Source: Marinospirillum sp031581385
Lineage (GTDB): Bacteria; Pseudomonadota; Gammaproteobacteria; Pseudomonadales; Halomonadaceae
Assembly: GCF_044810985.1 (NCBI RefSeq)
Contig: NZ_CP085242.1
Span: forward strand, 1,488,001-1,552,000
Direction: 5' to 3'
DNA: 64,000 bases
Of the stretch, positions 52,929-61,423 are shown piece by piece. Positions within the stretch are counted from its first letter, which is position 1; the number at the start of each line of letters is the position of its first letter. A model generated the notes under the pieces. That model was not told the origin of the DNA, searched no databases, and saw nothing but the letters and a program-made list of their open reading frames with translations. Both the position numbers and the translations under genes were made by a program.

Positions 52929-54025
52929 TGCCGGAACTGGTTGATCACTATCGCGAAATTTTGCTGTCCGGCGCACCTCTGATGGATACCCGTGCCCCTG
53001 TGGAGTTTGATCTGGGCAGTTTCCCCACTGCTGAAAACCTGCCGCTGATGCTGGATGAGGAAAGGGCCGCCGTGGGCACCTGTTACAAGCAGAAGGGTCA
53101 GGAAGCGGCGATTCGTCTGGGGCATGAGCTGGTTCACGGCAAGATCAAGGAACAGCGGGTTGCCGCCTGGGTGGATTTTGCCCACCGTCACCCGGAAGGT
53201 TATCTTTTCTGTTTTCGCGGTGGCCTGCGTTCGCAGTTGGTTCAGCAGTGGATGGCCGAGGCCGGGGTGAAGTATCCGCGCATTGCCGGAGGCTACAAGG
53301 CGCTGCGACGTTTTCTGATTGATACCACTGATCAGGCCATGGCGGATTGTTCGCTGCTTCTGGTCAGTGGCATGACCGGCACCGGCAAAACCGAGCTGCT
53401 GATGCGCCTGAATCATGCCGTGGATCTGGAAGGTCATGCCCAGCATCGCGGTTCCAGTTTTGGTCGTCATGCCCACCCGCAACCTACACCGATTAATTTT
53501 GAAAATGCTCTGGCGGTGGATCTTTTGCACCAGCGCCATGCCGGTCACTCGCAACTGGTGGTGGAGGATGAAAATCAGACCATCGGGCGACTGGCCCTGC
53601 CGCAGAGCCTGATTCGCAAGATGGAAGTCAGCCCACTGGTGGTTCTGGATGCCCCTTTTGCCGAAAGAGTGGAGCGGATTCTCAAGGATTATGTGATTGA
53701 CCTGCGCGGTGAATTTCTCGACCAGCAAGGTTTGGAAGCAGGGCATGCCGCCTTTGCGCAACATCTGCAGGCGGCGATGGATCGCATTCGCAAACGCCTG
53801 GGCGGGGAGCGCCACCAGCGCCTGAGCCGGATACTACAGGAAGCTTTGGCCTGCGGGGATTTTTCCGCCAGCCTGGATCAACACCGGCAATGGATCACCA
53901 CACTGCTGGAAGAATACTATGACCCCATGTACCACCACCATGAAAAGCAAAAGCAGGGGCGCCTTGTCTTTCGGGGAGAAGCCCAGGCCGTGGAGGATTT
54001 TATCCGCCAGCAGTATCCGGGGTGA
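52928..54025 (+). CDS. selU: tRNA 2-selenouridine synthase
   Basis: 365 aa. It replaces the wobble 2-thiouridine of Glu, Gln and Lys tRNAs with 2-selenouridine via a geranylated intermediate. The rhodanese domain has its active Cys in LFCFRGGLRSQLV (about residue 97), and a P-loop is in SGMTGTGKTELLMRL. It is co-translated with selD and is also called MnmH. Confidence 0.95.
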   Translation: MPELVDHYREILLSGAPLMDTRAPVEFDLGSFPTAENLPLMLDEERAAVGTCYKQKGQEAAIRLGHELVHGKIKEQRVAAWVDFAHRHPEGYLFCFRGGLRSQLVQQWMAEAGVKYPRIAGGYKALRRFLIDTTDQAMADCSLLLVSGMTGTGKTELLMRLNHAVDLEGHAQHRGSSFGRHAHPQPTPINFENALAVDLLHQRHAGHSQLVVEDENQTIGRLALPQSLIRKMEVSPLVVLDAPFAERVERILKDYVIDLRGEFLDQQGLEAGHAAFAQHLQAAMDRIRKRLGGERHQRLSRILQEALACGDFSASLDQHRQWITTLLEEYYDPMYHHHEKQKQGRLVFRGEAQAVEDFIRQQYPG

Positions 54026-54141
54026 AAACCTTTGGAATTCTTCCGGCTTCTGGTAGACTGCGCTCCCATCTAAAACTTTTCCTCCCTGTACCTTTTGTCG
54101 GCCTGCAAGGGCTGATGCTGATCTATTTTTGGACGGTGTTC

Positions 54142-55800
54142 ATGACGCGTTACATTTTCGTGACTGGTGGTGTGGTTTCTTCCCTGGGCAAGGGCATCGC
54201 CTCGGCTTCTTTGGCAGCTATTCTGGAAGCACGTGGCTTGAAGGTCACGATCATGAAGCTGGACCCTTATATCAACGTGGACCCCGGCACCATGAGCCCT
54301 TTCCAGCATGGTGAGGTGTTTGTCACCGAGGATGGTGCCGAAACCGATCTGGATCTGGGGCATTATGAGCGTTTTATCCGTTCACGCATGACCCAGAAAA
54401 ACAACTTCACCACCGGGCGTGTCTACGAAAGTGTTCTGCGCAAGGAGCGCCGCGGTGATTACCTGGGTGGTACGGTGCAGGTGGTTCCGCATATCACCGA
54501 TGAAATTCAGCGCCGGGTGGTGGAAGGTGCCGAAGGCTTTGATGTGGCCCTGGTGGAAGTGGGCGGTACGGTCGGTGATATTGAGTCTCTGCCTTTTCTG
54601 GAAGCCATTCGCCAGTTGCGCGTTAAGGTGGGCTCCCAGAACGCCTTGTTTATGCATCTCACCCTGGTGCCCTACATCAAGACCGCCGGTGAAACCAAAA
54701 CCAAACCCACCCAGCATTCAGTGAAAGAGCTGCGTTCCATCGGTATTCAGCCGGACATCCTGATCTGCCGTTCGGATGTGGAAATTGAAGCCAACGAGCT
54801 GCGCAAGATTGCCCTCTTCACCAATGTTGATGAAAACGCAGTTATTTCCCTGCCGGATGCTGACACGATTTATCGCATTCCTTCCATGCTGCATGAGCAG
54901 GGTCTGGATGAAATCGTGACCGCCAAGTTCAATCTGGATTGCCCGCCAGCAGATCTCTCCGAATGGGTGCAGGTGGTGGATGGCAAGCTGAATCCGCAGA
55001 AAACCGTGAAGATTGCCATGGTCGGCAAGTACATGGAGCTGCTGGATGCTTATAAATCCCTGATCGAATCCATCATTCATGCCGGTATTCACACCCGCAC
55101 CAAGGTGGAAATTGATTACATCGACTCCGAAGAAATTGAACGCAAGGGCACGGATCGTCTGGCCGAAAAGGATGCCATTCTGATTCCCGGTGGCTTTGGT
55201 GAGCGCGGTGTGGAAGGCAAGATTTTGACCGCTCAGTTTGCCCGCGAAAACAAGATTCCTTACCTGGGCATTTGCCTGGGTATGCAGGTAGCGGTGATTG
55301 AGTTTGCCCGTCATGTCGCCGGTTGGGAGGATGCCAATTCCACTGAATTCACCCTGGATACCCAGCACCCGGTCGTTGGCCTGATCACTGAATGGCTGAC
55401 CCCCGAAGGCAAGATAGAAACCCGCGATACCAACTCGGATCTGGGCGGTACCATGCGCCTGGGCGGTCAGGTTTGTCATCTGGAAGAAGGCACCAAAGCC
55501 AGAGCAACCTATGCCGCGGAAAATATTGTCGAGCGCCACCGCCACCGTTATGAAGTCAACAACCAGTTTATCGGTGAGCTGGAAAAAGCCGGTTTGGTGG
55601 TTTCCGGTCGCAGTGCTGACAAGGCGCTGGTGGAAATGGTTGAGCTGCCCGATCACCCCTGGTTTGTCGCCTGCCAGTTCCACCCGGAATTCACTTCCAC
55701 CCCGCGTGATGGTCATCCTCTGTTTACCGGCTTTATCAATGCCGCTCTGGATCAAAAAGCCCTGCGCAAACAAAATGCCTCAGGTGGAACTCCGGTATGA
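54142..55800 (+). CDS. pyrG: CTP synthase
   Basis: 552 aa from MTRYIFVTGGVVSSLGKG; an in-frame ATG-less upstream extension to 54022 is not used because it overlaps selU and has no family match. It converts UTP to CTP with glutamine as nitrogen donor. The synthase P-loop and EVGGTVGDIESLPFLEAIRQ are followed by the class I glutamine amidotransferase domain with the Cys in YLGICLGMQV and the His/Glu in FHPEFTS. It overlaps kdsA by 4 nt. Confidence 0.97.
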   Translation: MTRYIFVTGGVVSSLGKGIASASLAAILEARGLKVTIMKLDPYINVDPGTMSPFQHGEVFVTEDGAETDLDLGHYERFIRSRMTQKNNFTTGRVYESVLRKERRGDYLGGTVQVVPHITDEIQRRVVEGAEGFDVALVEVGGTVGDIESLPFLEAIRQLRVKVGSQNALFMHLTLVPYIKTAGETKTKPTQHSVKELRSIGIQPDILICRSDVEIEANELRKIALFTNVDENAVISLPDADTIYRIPSMLHEQGLDEIVTAKFNLDCPPADLSEWVQVVDGKLNPQKTVKIAMVGKYMELLDAYKSLIESIIHAGIHTRTKVEIDYIDSEEIERKGTDRLAEKDAILIPGGFGERGVEGKILTAQFARENKIPYLGICLGMQVAVIEFARHVAGWEDANSTEFTLDTQHPVVGLITEWLTPEGKIETRDTNSDLGGTMRLGGQVCHLEEGTKARATYAAENIVERHRHRYEVNNQFIGELEKAGLVVSGRSADKALVEMVELPDHPWFVACQFHPEFTSTPRDGHPLFTGFINAALDQKALRKQNASGGTPV

Positions 55801-56651
55801 ACAACCAGCAAGCCATTCAGGTTGCCGATCTGACTCTGGCCAATGATCGCCCCTTTGTACTTCTGGGCGGGATGAATGTGCTGGAATCCCGCGATCTGGC
55901 CTTAAAGATTGCCGAGCATTATGTGGAAGTGACCCAGAAGCTGGGCATTCCCTATGTCTTCAAGGCCAGTTTTGACAAGGCCAATCGCTCCTCGATTCAC
56001 TCCTTTCGCGGTCCCGGTCTGGATGAAGGCCTGAAGCTGCTGCAGGAAATCAAGGACACCTTTCAGGTTCCGGTGATCAGTGATATCCATGAGATCGACC
56101 AGGCTGCTGCGGCTGCCGAGGTGCTGGATATTCTGCAACTGCCTGCATTTCTGGCGCGTCAGACGGATCTGGTCAAGGCTATGGCGGCAACCAGCAAGCC
56201 AATCAATGTTAAAAAGCCCCAGTTCATGTCACCCGGTCAGGTGGGCAATCTGGTGGAAAAATTTGCCGAGTGCGGCAATGATCAAATCCTGCTCTGCGAG
56301 CGCGGCAGCTGCTTTGGCTATGACAATCTGGTTGTGGATATGCTGGGTTTTGATGTCATGAAAAAAGTCAGCAACAACGCCCCGCTGATTTTTGATGTCA
56401 CCCATGCGCTGCAGATGCGCGACCCCACAGGGGCTGCCAGTGGTGGGCGTCGCCAACTGACGCCGGAACTGGGCCGTGCCGGTATCAGCCAGGGCATTGC
56501 CGGGCTGTTTCTGGAAGCCCATCCCGAACCCAACCAGGCCAAGTGTGATGGCCCCTCGGCCCTGCCGCTGGACAAGCTGGAACCCTTCTTACAACAAATG
56601 AAGGCCGTGGATGATCTGGTTAAATCCCTGCCTGCATTAGATATCGATTAA
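55797..56651 (+). CDS. kdsA: 3-deoxy-8-phosphooctulonate (KDO-8-P) synthase
   Basis: 284 aa. It makes the precursor of KDO for lipopolysaccharide. Motifs: VLLGGMNVLESRDLALKIAE near the start, FKASFDKANRSSIHSFRGPGL, DFLARQTDLVKA-like LPAFLARQTDLVKAM, and FLEAHPEPNQAKCDGPSALPL. It has no metal-type Cys in the first motif (GGMN), so it may be the non-metal class. It starts inside the pyrG stop. Confidence 0.97.
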   Translation: MNNQQAIQVADLTLANDRPFVLLGGMNVLESRDLALKIAEHYVEVTQKLGIPYVFKASFDKANRSSIHSFRGPGLDEGLKLLQEIKDTFQVPVISDIHEIDQAAAAAEVLDILQLPAFLARQTDLVKAMAATSKPINVKKPQFMSPGQVGNLVEKFAECGNDQILLCERGSCFGYDNLVVDMLGFDVMKKVSNNAPLIFDVTHALQMRDPTGAASGGRRQLTPELGRAGISQGIAGLFLEAHPEPNQAKCDGPSALPLDKLEPFLQQMKAVDDLVKSLPALDID

Positions 56652-56690
56652 AACCTTAATAACTGACAAAGAACCTGGAGACTTCCATTC

Positions 56691-57983
56691 ATGGCTAAGA
56701 TTATCGAGATTAAAGGACGCGAAGTACTGGATTCACGCGGCAACCCCACCGTGATGGCCGATGTCACCCTGGAAGGTGGCTTCAAGGGCAGTGCCTGTGC
56801 CCCTTCCGGTGCTTCCACCGGCTCACGTGAAGCTTTGGAACTGCGTGATGGCGACAAGAGCCGTTATCTCGGTAAAGGTGTCCTTAAGGCTGTGGCTAAC
56901 GTGAATGGTGCGATTCGTGATGCCCTGCTGGGTCAGGATGCCACTGACCAGCAAGCCATCGACAAAATCATGCTGGATCTGGACGGCACGGATAACAAGG
57001 CCAAGCTGGGTGCCAATGCCATTCTGGCTGTGTCTCTGGCCAACGCCAAGGCCGCTGCTGCCGCCAAGGGTGTTGAGCTGTTTGAACACATTGCGGACAT
57101 CAACGGCACGGCCGGTCAGTTTTCCATGCCTGTACCCATGATGAACATCCTCAACGGTGGCGAACATGCCGACAATAACGTTGATATTCAGGAATTCATG
57201 GTGCAGCCGGTTTCCGCACCCACTTTTGCCGAAGCCCTGCGTGCCGGTGCCGAGATCTTCCACGCCCTAAAAAAAGTTCTGAAAGACAAGGGCCTGAGCA
57301 CCTCCGTGGGCGACGAGGGTGGTTTTGCTCCCAACCTGGCTTCCAATGCTGATGCTCTGGCGGTGATCAAGCAGGCCGTGGCGGCTGCCGGTTATGAACT
57401 GGGCAAGGACATCACCCTGGCGCTGGATTGTGCTTCCACCGAATTCTATAAAGATGGTCAGTATGATATGGCCGGTGAAGGCCAGAAGTTTTCTTCCGAA
57501 GGCTTCAGCGACTACCTGGCCAAGCTGTGCGAAGACTACCCGATTGTTTCCATTGAAGACGGTCAGGATGAGTCCGACTGGGATGGCTGGAAATACCAGA
57601 CTGAAAAACTGGGCAGCAAGGTTCAACTGGTGGGTGATGACCTCTTCGTCACCAACACCAAAATCCTGAAAGAAGGCATCGAAAAGGGTGTGGGCAACTC
57701 CATCCTGATCAAGTTCAACCAGATCGGCTCCCTGACCGAAACCCTGGAAGCCATCAAAATGGCCAAGGAAGCCGGTTACACAGCGGTCATCTCCCACCGC
57801 TCCGGCGAAACCGAAGACACCACCATTGCCGACCTGGCCGTGGGCACCACAGCAGGCCAGATCAAAACCGGCTCCCTGTGCCGCTCGGATCGTGTTGCCA
57901 AATACAACCGCCTGCTGGTCATCGAAGAGCTTCTCGGCAGCAAGGCCCCCTACCCCGGCCTGAAAGCCATCAAGGGGCAGTAA
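56691..57983 (+). CDS. eno: Enolase
   Basis: 430 aa. It interconverts 2-phosphoglycerate and phosphoenolpyruvate, and in many bacteria is a degradosome partner. Signatures: EVLDSRGNPTVMADVTLEGG, GASTGSREALELRDGD, LVGDDLFVTNTKIL, LIKFNQIGSLTETLEAI and the C-terminal SHRSGETEDTTIADLAV. It is followed by a strong terminator, then the hipBA insert. Confidence 0.98.
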   Translation: MAKIIEIKGREVLDSRGNPTVMADVTLEGGFKGSACAPSGASTGSREALELRDGDKSRYLGKGVLKAVANVNGAIRDALLGQDATDQQAIDKIMLDLDGTDNKAKLGANAILAVSLANAKAAAAAKGVELFEHIADINGTAGQFSMPVPMMNILNGGEHADNNVDIQEFMVQPVSAPTFAEALRAGAEIFHALKKVLKDKGLSTSVGDEGGFAPNLASNADALAVIKQAVAAAGYELGKDITLALDCASTEFYKDGQYDMAGEGQKFSSEGFSDYLAKLCEDYPIVSIEDGQDESDWDGWKYQTEKLGSKVQLVGDDLFVTNTKILKEGIEKGVGNSILIKFNQIGSLTETLEAIKMAKEAGYTAVISHRSGETEDTTIADLAVGTTAGQIKTGSLCRSDRVAKYNRLLVIEELLGSKAPYPGLKAIKGQ

Positions 57984-58007
57984 TACCTACTTGATCATGT
58001 AATTATG

Positions 58008-58035
58008 AAAGCCACCTTTCGAGGTGGCTTTTTTG
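58008..58035 (+). terminator. Terminator after eno
   Basis: AAAGCCACCT and AGGTGGCTTT form a 10-bp stem with a TTCG tetraloop, followed by T6. Confidence 0.93.
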
Positions 58036-58061
58036 TATCTGAGCGCTTCACCTTAAATAAA

Positions 58062-58077
58062 GTGCAGTATTCTGCAC
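58062..58077. promoter_or_regulatory. Candidate HipB operator 1
   Basis: Perfect palindrome GTGCAG-TATT-CTGCAC upstream of the hipBA-like operon. A second, less exact copy begins 41 nt downstream, about four helical turns, typical of cooperative antitoxin binding. Confidence 0.7.
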
Positions 58078-58102
58078 ATCACACCTTCACCTCTACTGAA
58101 AA

Positions 58103-58118
58103 GTGCAGTATCCTGCTC
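58103..58118. promoter_or_regulatory. Candidate HipB operator 2
   Basis: GTGCAG-TATC-CTGCTC, an imperfect copy of the palindrome at 58062. It lies 26 nt before the hipB start and probably overlaps the promoter. Confidence 0.65.
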
Positions 58119-58143
58119 AATATATTGTCAGTGGAGTCACCCT

Positions 58144-58473
58144 GTGCCCGAGTTGAAACGAACCGCTTTTTCGCCCGAAGAAAGAGACGCAGCTCTGGCT
58201 GAGCTTTTGCAGCAGCATTATCAAGAACAGCTCAGTACCGGCAAGCTACTGAAAACTCTGCGCCGTACTTTCTTTGGGCTCACCCAGGAAAAATACGCCA
58301 GGTTGGTGAAAATCAGTCGTCGAACCCTGGTACTTATTGAAAATGATGACTTCGATGGTGTGGCATTCCAGTCCGTTCAGCGAGCTTTTCGTCCTCTAGG
58401 CATGAAGTTTTTCATTGCCCCACTTCCTGACCGAAAGACTTTGCGTGAGCTGCTGCAGGAGAAAGCCCCATGA
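58144..58473 (+). CDS. hipB: HipB-like antitoxin (Xre/HTH)
   Basis: 109 aa from GTG with GGAG upstream. The helix-turn-helix spans about 36-75: TLRRTFFGLTQEKYARLVKIS, RRTLVLIENDDF. It would bind the operators upstream and neutralise HipA. The N-terminal 30 residues are charged and form no known domain. It overlaps hipA by 4 nt (ATGA), the usual antitoxin-first design. Confidence 0.85.
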   Translation: MPELKRTAFSPEERDAALAELLQQHYQEQLSTGKLLKTLRRTFFGLTQEKYARLVKISRRTLVLIENDDFDGVAFQSVQRAFRPLGMKFFIAPLPDRKTLRELLQEKAP

Positions 58474-59876
58474 ACGGTAAAACCCAGTTATTAAAAGAGC
58501 TGACTCTGCAACTCCATCTACCCTCATCGGGCTGGCAGGATTGCATGAAGCTGAAACTGGACGATCCAGAGCGCGGGCCTGCCGGGGCGGTTGAAGTTCA
58601 CTATCTGGATGACTTTGCGACCACGGAAACAGCTCTGGAGAACTGGGGATGCAGAGGTTTGCCTGCTCCCTGGATACAAACGCCCCTGGAATATGCGACT
58701 TCTTATCATTTTAAGCAGTGGCCTACTTTCCTGATGGATTTGATTCCAACGGGAGCTGCGCAGAGATACTGGAAAGATTTTCTGGGGCTGCAGGGCTTCC
58801 CTGATTACCAGGTGGCGGCCTGGATGCTGCAAAGGGGAGCCATAGCACCGATTGGCAATTTGCGTATCCGCGAGGCTTTTGAATCGGGCCAGTTTGATAG
58901 CCAACCAACCGAGAGTTTCAGTTGGCTGCAGGCTTCCCAGCGTATGGATGACTTTGTAACCCATGCCAGCCAGAGAGGCATGATGATCAGTGGCGGGTCG
59001 GGGGCTGGTGGAGAGGCACCCAAAATTCTGCTGCGTATGGATCGTGGTCAAAAGACGGTCTGGGTTGATCCTCACCCGAACATTGAAAACCCCGATCTTT
59101 TCTATCTGGTGAAATTTCCGCGTCGCCAGGAAGGCAATGCACGACCAACTCAACGAGACATTGAGATTCTGAAAACCGAGTTTGCCTATTATCAGGAACT
59201 GGCTGATTTGGGAGTGAATACACTGGATGTTACCCAGATGCATCTACTGGAAGACAAGAAAACACAGCCGACCCTTTGGCTGCCCCGTTTTGACCGCCAG
59301 TTTCACTCTACAAATGATAGCTGGCAGTTACTCGGAGTTGAATCCATCAATGCAGCTCTTGGTTTAAGAAATGCTATTCGACATGAAGAGGTTTTACAGG
59401 GGTTAAAAATACTTTATGACAATCGCCCTGAAGATTTTGTCGAGGAATTTGAGGAACTGGCGAACGAATGGGTCAAGCGTGATCTGCTCAGCGTGCTTTT
59501 CGGCAACACAGATAACCATGGGCGCAACACCTCGGTTCTCAAGACCAGCAGGGGAATCCAGTTGGCACCGATTTATGACTTTGCTCCGATGGCCGCCGAT
59601 GAAAGCAGCATTCATCGCACGATCAAGTGGGAATCATCAATTGAGCAAGGTGGAAGCTTCCACTGGCACCTTTTACCCGAGCACCTGGAGCAAAAAGAAC
59701 TCGGTCATGCCGAAACCTTTCGCAAAACCCTGATTTCCACATTGGAGGCCTCAACAGGGCTTTATCAGCGCTTGCTGACCAGAGGTGTACCTGCCAAATT
59801 TTTGAAGTTGCCCAGACTTTCTCTGGATACCCTCGATCAGCGTATCCAGGACTGGCTTCGTCAGTTGCAGGAATAG
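58470..59876 (+). CDS. hipA: HipA-like serine/threonine kinase toxin
   Basis: 468 aa. HipA of E. coli phosphorylates glutamyl-tRNA synthetase and causes growth arrest or persistence. The P-loop-like GGSGAGGEAPKILL has the site equivalent to the regulatory serine. Catalytic LFGNTDNHGRNTSVLKTS supplies the Asp and Asn, and APIYDFAPM is the DFG-like metal site. The C-terminal HipA region continues to the end. The target kinase substrate here cannot be inferred. It sits between eno and ftsB. Confidence 0.88.
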   Translation: MNGKTQLLKELTLQLHLPSSGWQDCMKLKLDDPERGPAGAVEVHYLDDFATTETALENWGCRGLPAPWIQTPLEYATSYHFKQWPTFLMDLIPTGAAQRYWKDFLGLQGFPDYQVAAWMLQRGAIAPIGNLRIREAFESGQFDSQPTESFSWLQASQRMDDFVTHASQRGMMISGGSGAGGEAPKILLRMDRGQKTVWVDPHPNIENPDLFYLVKFPRRQEGNARPTQRDIEILKTEFAYYQELADLGVNTLDVTQMHLLEDKKTQPTLWLPRFDRQFHSTNDSWQLLGVESINAALGLRNAIRHEEVLQGLKILYDNRPEDFVEEFEELANEWVKRDLLSVLFGNTDNHGRNTSVLKTSRGIQLAPIYDFAPMAADESSIHRTIKWESSIEQGGSFHWHLLPEHLEQKELGHAETFRKTLISTLEASTGLYQRLLTRGVPAKFLKLPRLSLDTLDQRIQDWLRQLQE

Positions 59877-59909
59877 CCATCCAGTCATTAAGGCGTATAA
59901 TGCAGCCCC

Positions 59910-60230
59910 ATGATTAAACTGCTGACTGCTTTTCTTGTTGTGCTTCTGGCCATCACCCAATACCGTCTCTGGTGGGGTGAGAATGGTCTGTTGGAGTTGC
60001 GCCAGCTACAAACCCAGGTGGCCAATCAGGAAGAGGAAAACCAGTTTCTGAGCAAACGTAATCAGCGTCTGGATGCCGAGGTGGGCGATTTGAAGGGCAG
60101 TATGGATGCGGTGGAGGAACGTGCACGTTTTGATCTGGGCATGATTGGTGAAGAAGAAACCTTTATCTGGTTGATCGGGGAGCCACCCCAGCAGTTTCAG
60201 TTATCGGAAAACCAGGAAAATCCACAATGA
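59910..60230 (+). CDS. ftsB: Cell division protein FtsB
   Basis: 106 aa. One N-terminal membrane helix (LLTAFLVVLLAITQYRLWWG) leads into the coiled coil that pairs with FtsL and FtsQ (LLELRQLQTQVANQEEENQF). The conserved ARFDLGMIGEEETF follows. It overlaps ispDF by 4 nt. The hipA stop is only 33 nt upstream, so its promoter may now lie inside or before hipA. Confidence 0.94.
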   Translation: MIKLLTAFLVVLLAITQYRLWWGENGLLELRQLQTQVANQEEENQFLSKRNQRLDAEVGDLKGSMDAVEERARFDLGMIGEEETFIWLIGEPPQQFQLSENQENPQ

Positions 60231-61423
60231 CTTCCCGACCCCCTCAACTCTGGTGCTTGCTGCCCGCTGCCGGAATCGGTCAACGCATGGGAGCCGACTT
60301 ACCCAAGCAGTATCTGCCTCTGGCGGGTAAAACCCTGTTGGAAGTGACGCTGGGAGTGATTCATCAGGCCTTTCCACAAGCCACGCTGATTCTGCCGTTG
60401 CATCCTGAAGATCGCTGGTGGCCGGAAGTTGAGCAGGATCTGAAACAAAACCACCCGGATCTTAAGCTGCTGACCTGTATCGGCGGCACGGAAAGAGCTG
60501 ATTCGGTGCTGGCCGGGCTGGAGCTGTTGAGCAACCAGGCGCAGGCAGATGACTGGGTGCTGGTGCATGATGTCGCCCGCCCCTGTGTTTCCCGGCAGGA
60601 TTTGCAGCAACTCTGGGATCATCTTCAGGACTCACCCTGCGGGGGTCTGCTGGCAGCCCCGGTGGCCGATACCATGAAACGCAGCAATGCTGATCAGAGA
60701 GTGATCGAAACTGTGGAGCGCAAACAACTCTGGCATGCGTTGACACCCCAGATGTTTCGTTTTGGCCTTCTGAAGCAGGCGCTGGAATCTGCTTTAAGTC
60801 AGGGACTGGCAATCACCGATGAAGCTTCAGCCCTGGAAGTCGCCGGTTATCAACCACAGCTGGTGGCCGGCAGTCGTAATAATCTGAAAGTCACTCTGCC
60901 CGAAGACTTGCCGCTGGCAGAAAAACTTCTCAAAAAGGATCAAGCCACCATGCGTATCGGTCAGGGTTTTGATGTTCATAAATTCGGCCCCGGTGATCAT
61001 GTCATTCTGGGTGGCGTGAAAATTCCTTATGAGCAGGGATTGGTTGCCCATTCCGATGGCGATGTACTGATTCATGCCCTCTGTGATGCTCTGCTGGGGG
61101 CTTGTGCACTGGGGGATATCGGCCACCACTTCCCCGATGATGACCCGGCTTATGCCGGTACCGACAGTCGTGAGTTGCTGCGCCAGGTGATGCAGGCGGT
61201 CAACGCAAAAGGCTACCGTCTGGTCAATGCGGATATGACCCTGATTGCCCAGGCTCCGAAAATGGCCTCTCATTTACCTGCCATGTTGGAAAAACTCGCC
61301 GAAGACCTGCAAACCTCTGTAGACAACCTCAACATCAAGGCCACCACCACGGAAAAACTGGGCTTCACCGGGCGCAAGGAAGGCATTGCCGCTCAGGCTG
61401 TTGTGCTGTTGGAAAAATCATGA
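60227..61423 (+). CDS. ispDF: Bifunctional IspD-IspF fusion (MEP pathway)
   Basis: 398 aa in one frame. Residues about 1-235 are IspD, the CDP-ME cytidylyltransferase (LLPAAGIGQRMGADLPKQYL; DWVLVHDVARPCVS). From MRIGQGFDVHKFG (about residue 242) to the end is IspF, the MECDP synthase (HSDGDVLIHALCDALLGA with metal Asp/His; TTTEKLGFTGRKEG). The domains are joined by about ten residues. Most gammaproteobacteria have adjacent but separate genes; the fusion is familiar in alpha- and epsilon-proteobacteria. IspE would complete this stretch of the pathway. Confidence 0.95.
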   Translation: MTSRPPQLWCLLPAAGIGQRMGADLPKQYLPLAGKTLLEVTLGVIHQAFPQATLILPLHPEDRWWPEVEQDLKQNHPDLKLLTCIGGTERADSVLAGLELLSNQAQADDWVLVHDVARPCVSRQDLQQLWDHLQDSPCGGLLAAPVADTMKRSNADQRVIETVERKQLWHALTPQMFRFGLLKQALESALSQGLAITDEASALEVAGYQPQLVAGSRNNLKVTLPEDLPLAEKLLKKDQATMRIGQGFDVHKFGPGDHVILGGVKIPYEQGLVAHSDGDVLIHALCDALLGACALGDIGHHFPDDDPAYAGTDSRELLRQVMQAVNAKGYRLVNADMTLIAQAPKMASHLPAMLEKLAEDLQTSVDNLNIKATTTEKLGFTGRKEGIAAQAVVLLEKS

